Shown: positions 63,069 to 64,000 of the stretch, one piece after another
Layout of the letters: each line of letters starts with the position of its first letter
How positions within the stretch are numbered: position 1 is the first letter of the stretch
Assembly (NCBI RefSeq): GCF_027571405.1
Contig: NZ_CP092968.1
Location: 3,866,001-3,930,000 of the forward strand
Source: Methylocystis parvus OBBP
GTDB lineage: Bacteria > Pseudomonadota > Alphaproteobacteria > Rhizobiales > Beijerinckiaceae
Direction of reading: 5' to 3'
DNA length: 64,000 bases
The notes under the pieces: generated by a model
Told to the model about the DNA's origin: nothing
The model's input: the letters and a program-made list of their open reading frames with translations, nothing else
The model's database searches: none
Program-made: the position numbers and the translations under genes

Positions 63069-64000
63069 ATGATGCGGTGCGGCCGAAAGCATTCCGGCGT
63101 TGACTGGCCGCGCGGCGCGGGGCGGGCGTCCATTGGACTGGCGCGCGGCGCGACGACGATATGCGGCGCGCTGTTTTCCGCGCCCGCTATGGCGCAGGTT
63201 CCGGGCGTCGCGGCCAATCTGTCGATCGACTCCGACGTCGTCGGCTTCGCCTTCAGCGGCGGGCTTGCGCTTTTTTCGGCGGTCGTCGCCCTCACTCATA
63301 TCAGCGAGCGCAAGAGCTGGCGCGCCCGCGAGGCCGAACTCGTCTCCGAACTCGAGGATGCGCGCGCGAGACATGATCGCGCGAAGACCTTCCTCTCGAG
63401 CGAGCCCCAGGCCTTCATCGCCTGGAGCGGTCCGGATGGAGAGCCGGACGTCGGCGTCTCCGGTCTTCCCGTTTTCGAGACCGCCGCCGCGCCGCGCCGC
63501 ATCCTTGCTTTCGGGACATGGCTCGCTCCCGCCGACGCTCAGGCGCTCGAGGCCGCTGTCGACCGGCTTCGCAAGAACGGCGACTCTTTTCGGCTTCCGC
63601 TCGCCGGCGTCGCGGGCCGATATTTCGACGCCGAAGGTCGCGCTGTCGGCGGCAGCGCCGTGTTGCGCATCCGCGAGGTTTCCGGAGATCGTCTTGAGCT
63701 GATCGGCCTGCGCGAGCGCCACGCCGAAACGGAGCGCCATCTCGCCGGCCTGCACGCGCTGCTGGACGCCTCGCTTGCGCCCGTTTGGGCGCGCGACGCA
63801 AAGGGCGGGCTCGTTTACGTGAACAGCGCCTATGTGGCCGCGGTCGAGGCGAAGGACGCCGCGGACGCCATCTCGCGCGGGCTCGAATTGCTCGATCAAT
63901 CCGCGCGCTCCGAGGCGGCGCAGGCGTTGGCGAAAGGCGTCGTGTGGCGCGCGCGCGTTCCCGCGATCGTCGCGGGGTCGCGCCATATGCTCGACGTCAC
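63069..64000 (+). CDS. PAS-domain sensor histidine kinase, N-terminal part (DivL-like; cut by window edge)
   Basis: The first 310 residues are visible and the gene continues past the window. It starts MMRCGRKHSGVDW with two hydrophobic stretches (about 22-42 and 55-75), the first ending in a signal-like AMAQ, then a helical linker (SWRAREAELVSELEDARARHDRAKTFL). PAS-like segments follow: PQAFIAWSGPDGEPDV at about 110-125 and LDASLAPVWARDAKGGLVYVNSAYVAAVE at about 230-260. The order and its place after ahcY match the DivL-type kinases of alphaproteobacteria that act in cell-cycle control; the kinase core is not in the window. ATG 63072 is an equal start choice. Confidence 0.75.
   Translation, partial: MMRCGRKHSGVDWPRGAGRASIGLARGATTICGALFSAPAMAQVPGVAANLSIDSDVVGFAFSGGLALFSAVVALTHISERKSWRAREAELVSELEDARARHDRAKTFLSSEPQAFIAWSGPDGEPDVGVSGLPVFETAAAPRRILAFGTWLAPADAQALEAAVDRLRKNGDSFRLPLAGVAGRYFDAEGRAVGGSAVLRIREVSGDRLELIGLRERHAETERHLAGLHALLDASLAPVWARDAKGGLVYVNSAYVAAVEAKDAADAISRGLELLDQSARSEAAQALAKGVVWRARVPAIVAGSRHMLDV

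Noticed and set aside
62802..63986. A long (394-codon) minus-strand frame
   Set aside because: It is antisense to the PAS-kinase gene, is Arg/Ala-rich without motifs, and the plus strand gives a clear kinase sensor sequence.

Overview
The window looks like a chromosomal segment of a GC-rich alphaproteobacterium of the order Hyphomicrobiales (Rhizobiales). The evidence is an Omp25-type porin, an EipB envelope protein, a DUF1217 protein, the ahcY plus PAS-kinase neighbourhood, a CrtF-like methyltransferase and alphaproteobacterial-style tRNAs. A Methylocystaceae/Beijerinckiaceae-type host is plausible but is not proven by anything seen here. Both ends cut a gene: the start of pabB (minus strand) on the left, and the start of a PAS-domain sensor kinase (plus strand) on the right.

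Layout. 1-6 kb: pabB start, porin with terminator, YmdB phosphodiesterase, small hypothetical genes, an exported glycine-zipper-like protein and a YpfJ-type zinc peptidase. 6-11.6 kb: the plus-strand run NnrDE, beta-carbonic anhydrase and SulP transporter (a likely metabolite-repair gene followed by inorganic-carbon handling), then a minus-strand RidA/GlpQ pair. 11.7-18.5 kb: EipB, DUF1217, an SGNH hydrolase, a truncated porin-like gene, a DUF1614 membrane protein, an Mrr-like endonuclease, a molybdenum-hydroxylase-accessory-like protein and small exported or stress proteins. 18.7-28 kb: patatin lipase with GntP permease, tRNA-Ile(CAU), a class II aldolase facing MtnA (methylthioadenosine salvage), Anbu protease overlapping threonylcarbamoyl-AMP synthase, an Ntn-hydrolase-like protein and Pgi. 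28-33 kb: two exported repeat proteins, an O-methyltransferase, tRNA-Arg(CCG), a fatty-acid-hydroxylase-like protein and an EamA exporter.

33-46.2 kb is the accessory zone. It holds gene-poor stretches, an OmpA-like protein, an ArsR/SRPBCC pair, a broken P4-type integrase, a His/Gly-rich exported protein, and a tight operon encoding an FHA-domain trypsin-like membrane protease, a PP2C phosphatase and a Ser/Thr kinase with Sel1 repeats. After these come a wrecked TonB-dependent receptor gene and a 3' fragment of a tRNA-Thr gene. Together they look like an old, partly decayed integrative island. The kinase/phosphatase/FHA-protease triad is its intact cargo and the best candidate for an undescribed signalling system.

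46.4-64 kb is mostly housekeeping: tRNA-Ser(UGA), a translationally coupled GGCT-like/panC/acylphosphatase operon, lipB, tRNA-Leu(GAG), a polysaccharide deacetylase, an MgtE magnesium channel, a GH25 lipoprotein lysozyme, rpmF with a long terminator, an SDR, TerB, a second SulP transporter, ahcY and the PAS kinase. A conspicuously AT-rich gene at 58.9-61 kb encodes 29 tandem 21-residue leucine-rich repeats and looks horizontally acquired.

Sulfur and methyl metabolism links AhcY, MtnA and the aldolase. Inorganic carbon links the carbonic anhydrase and the two SulP proteins. Envelope maintenance links EipB, the porins, the GH25 enzyme and the deacetylase.
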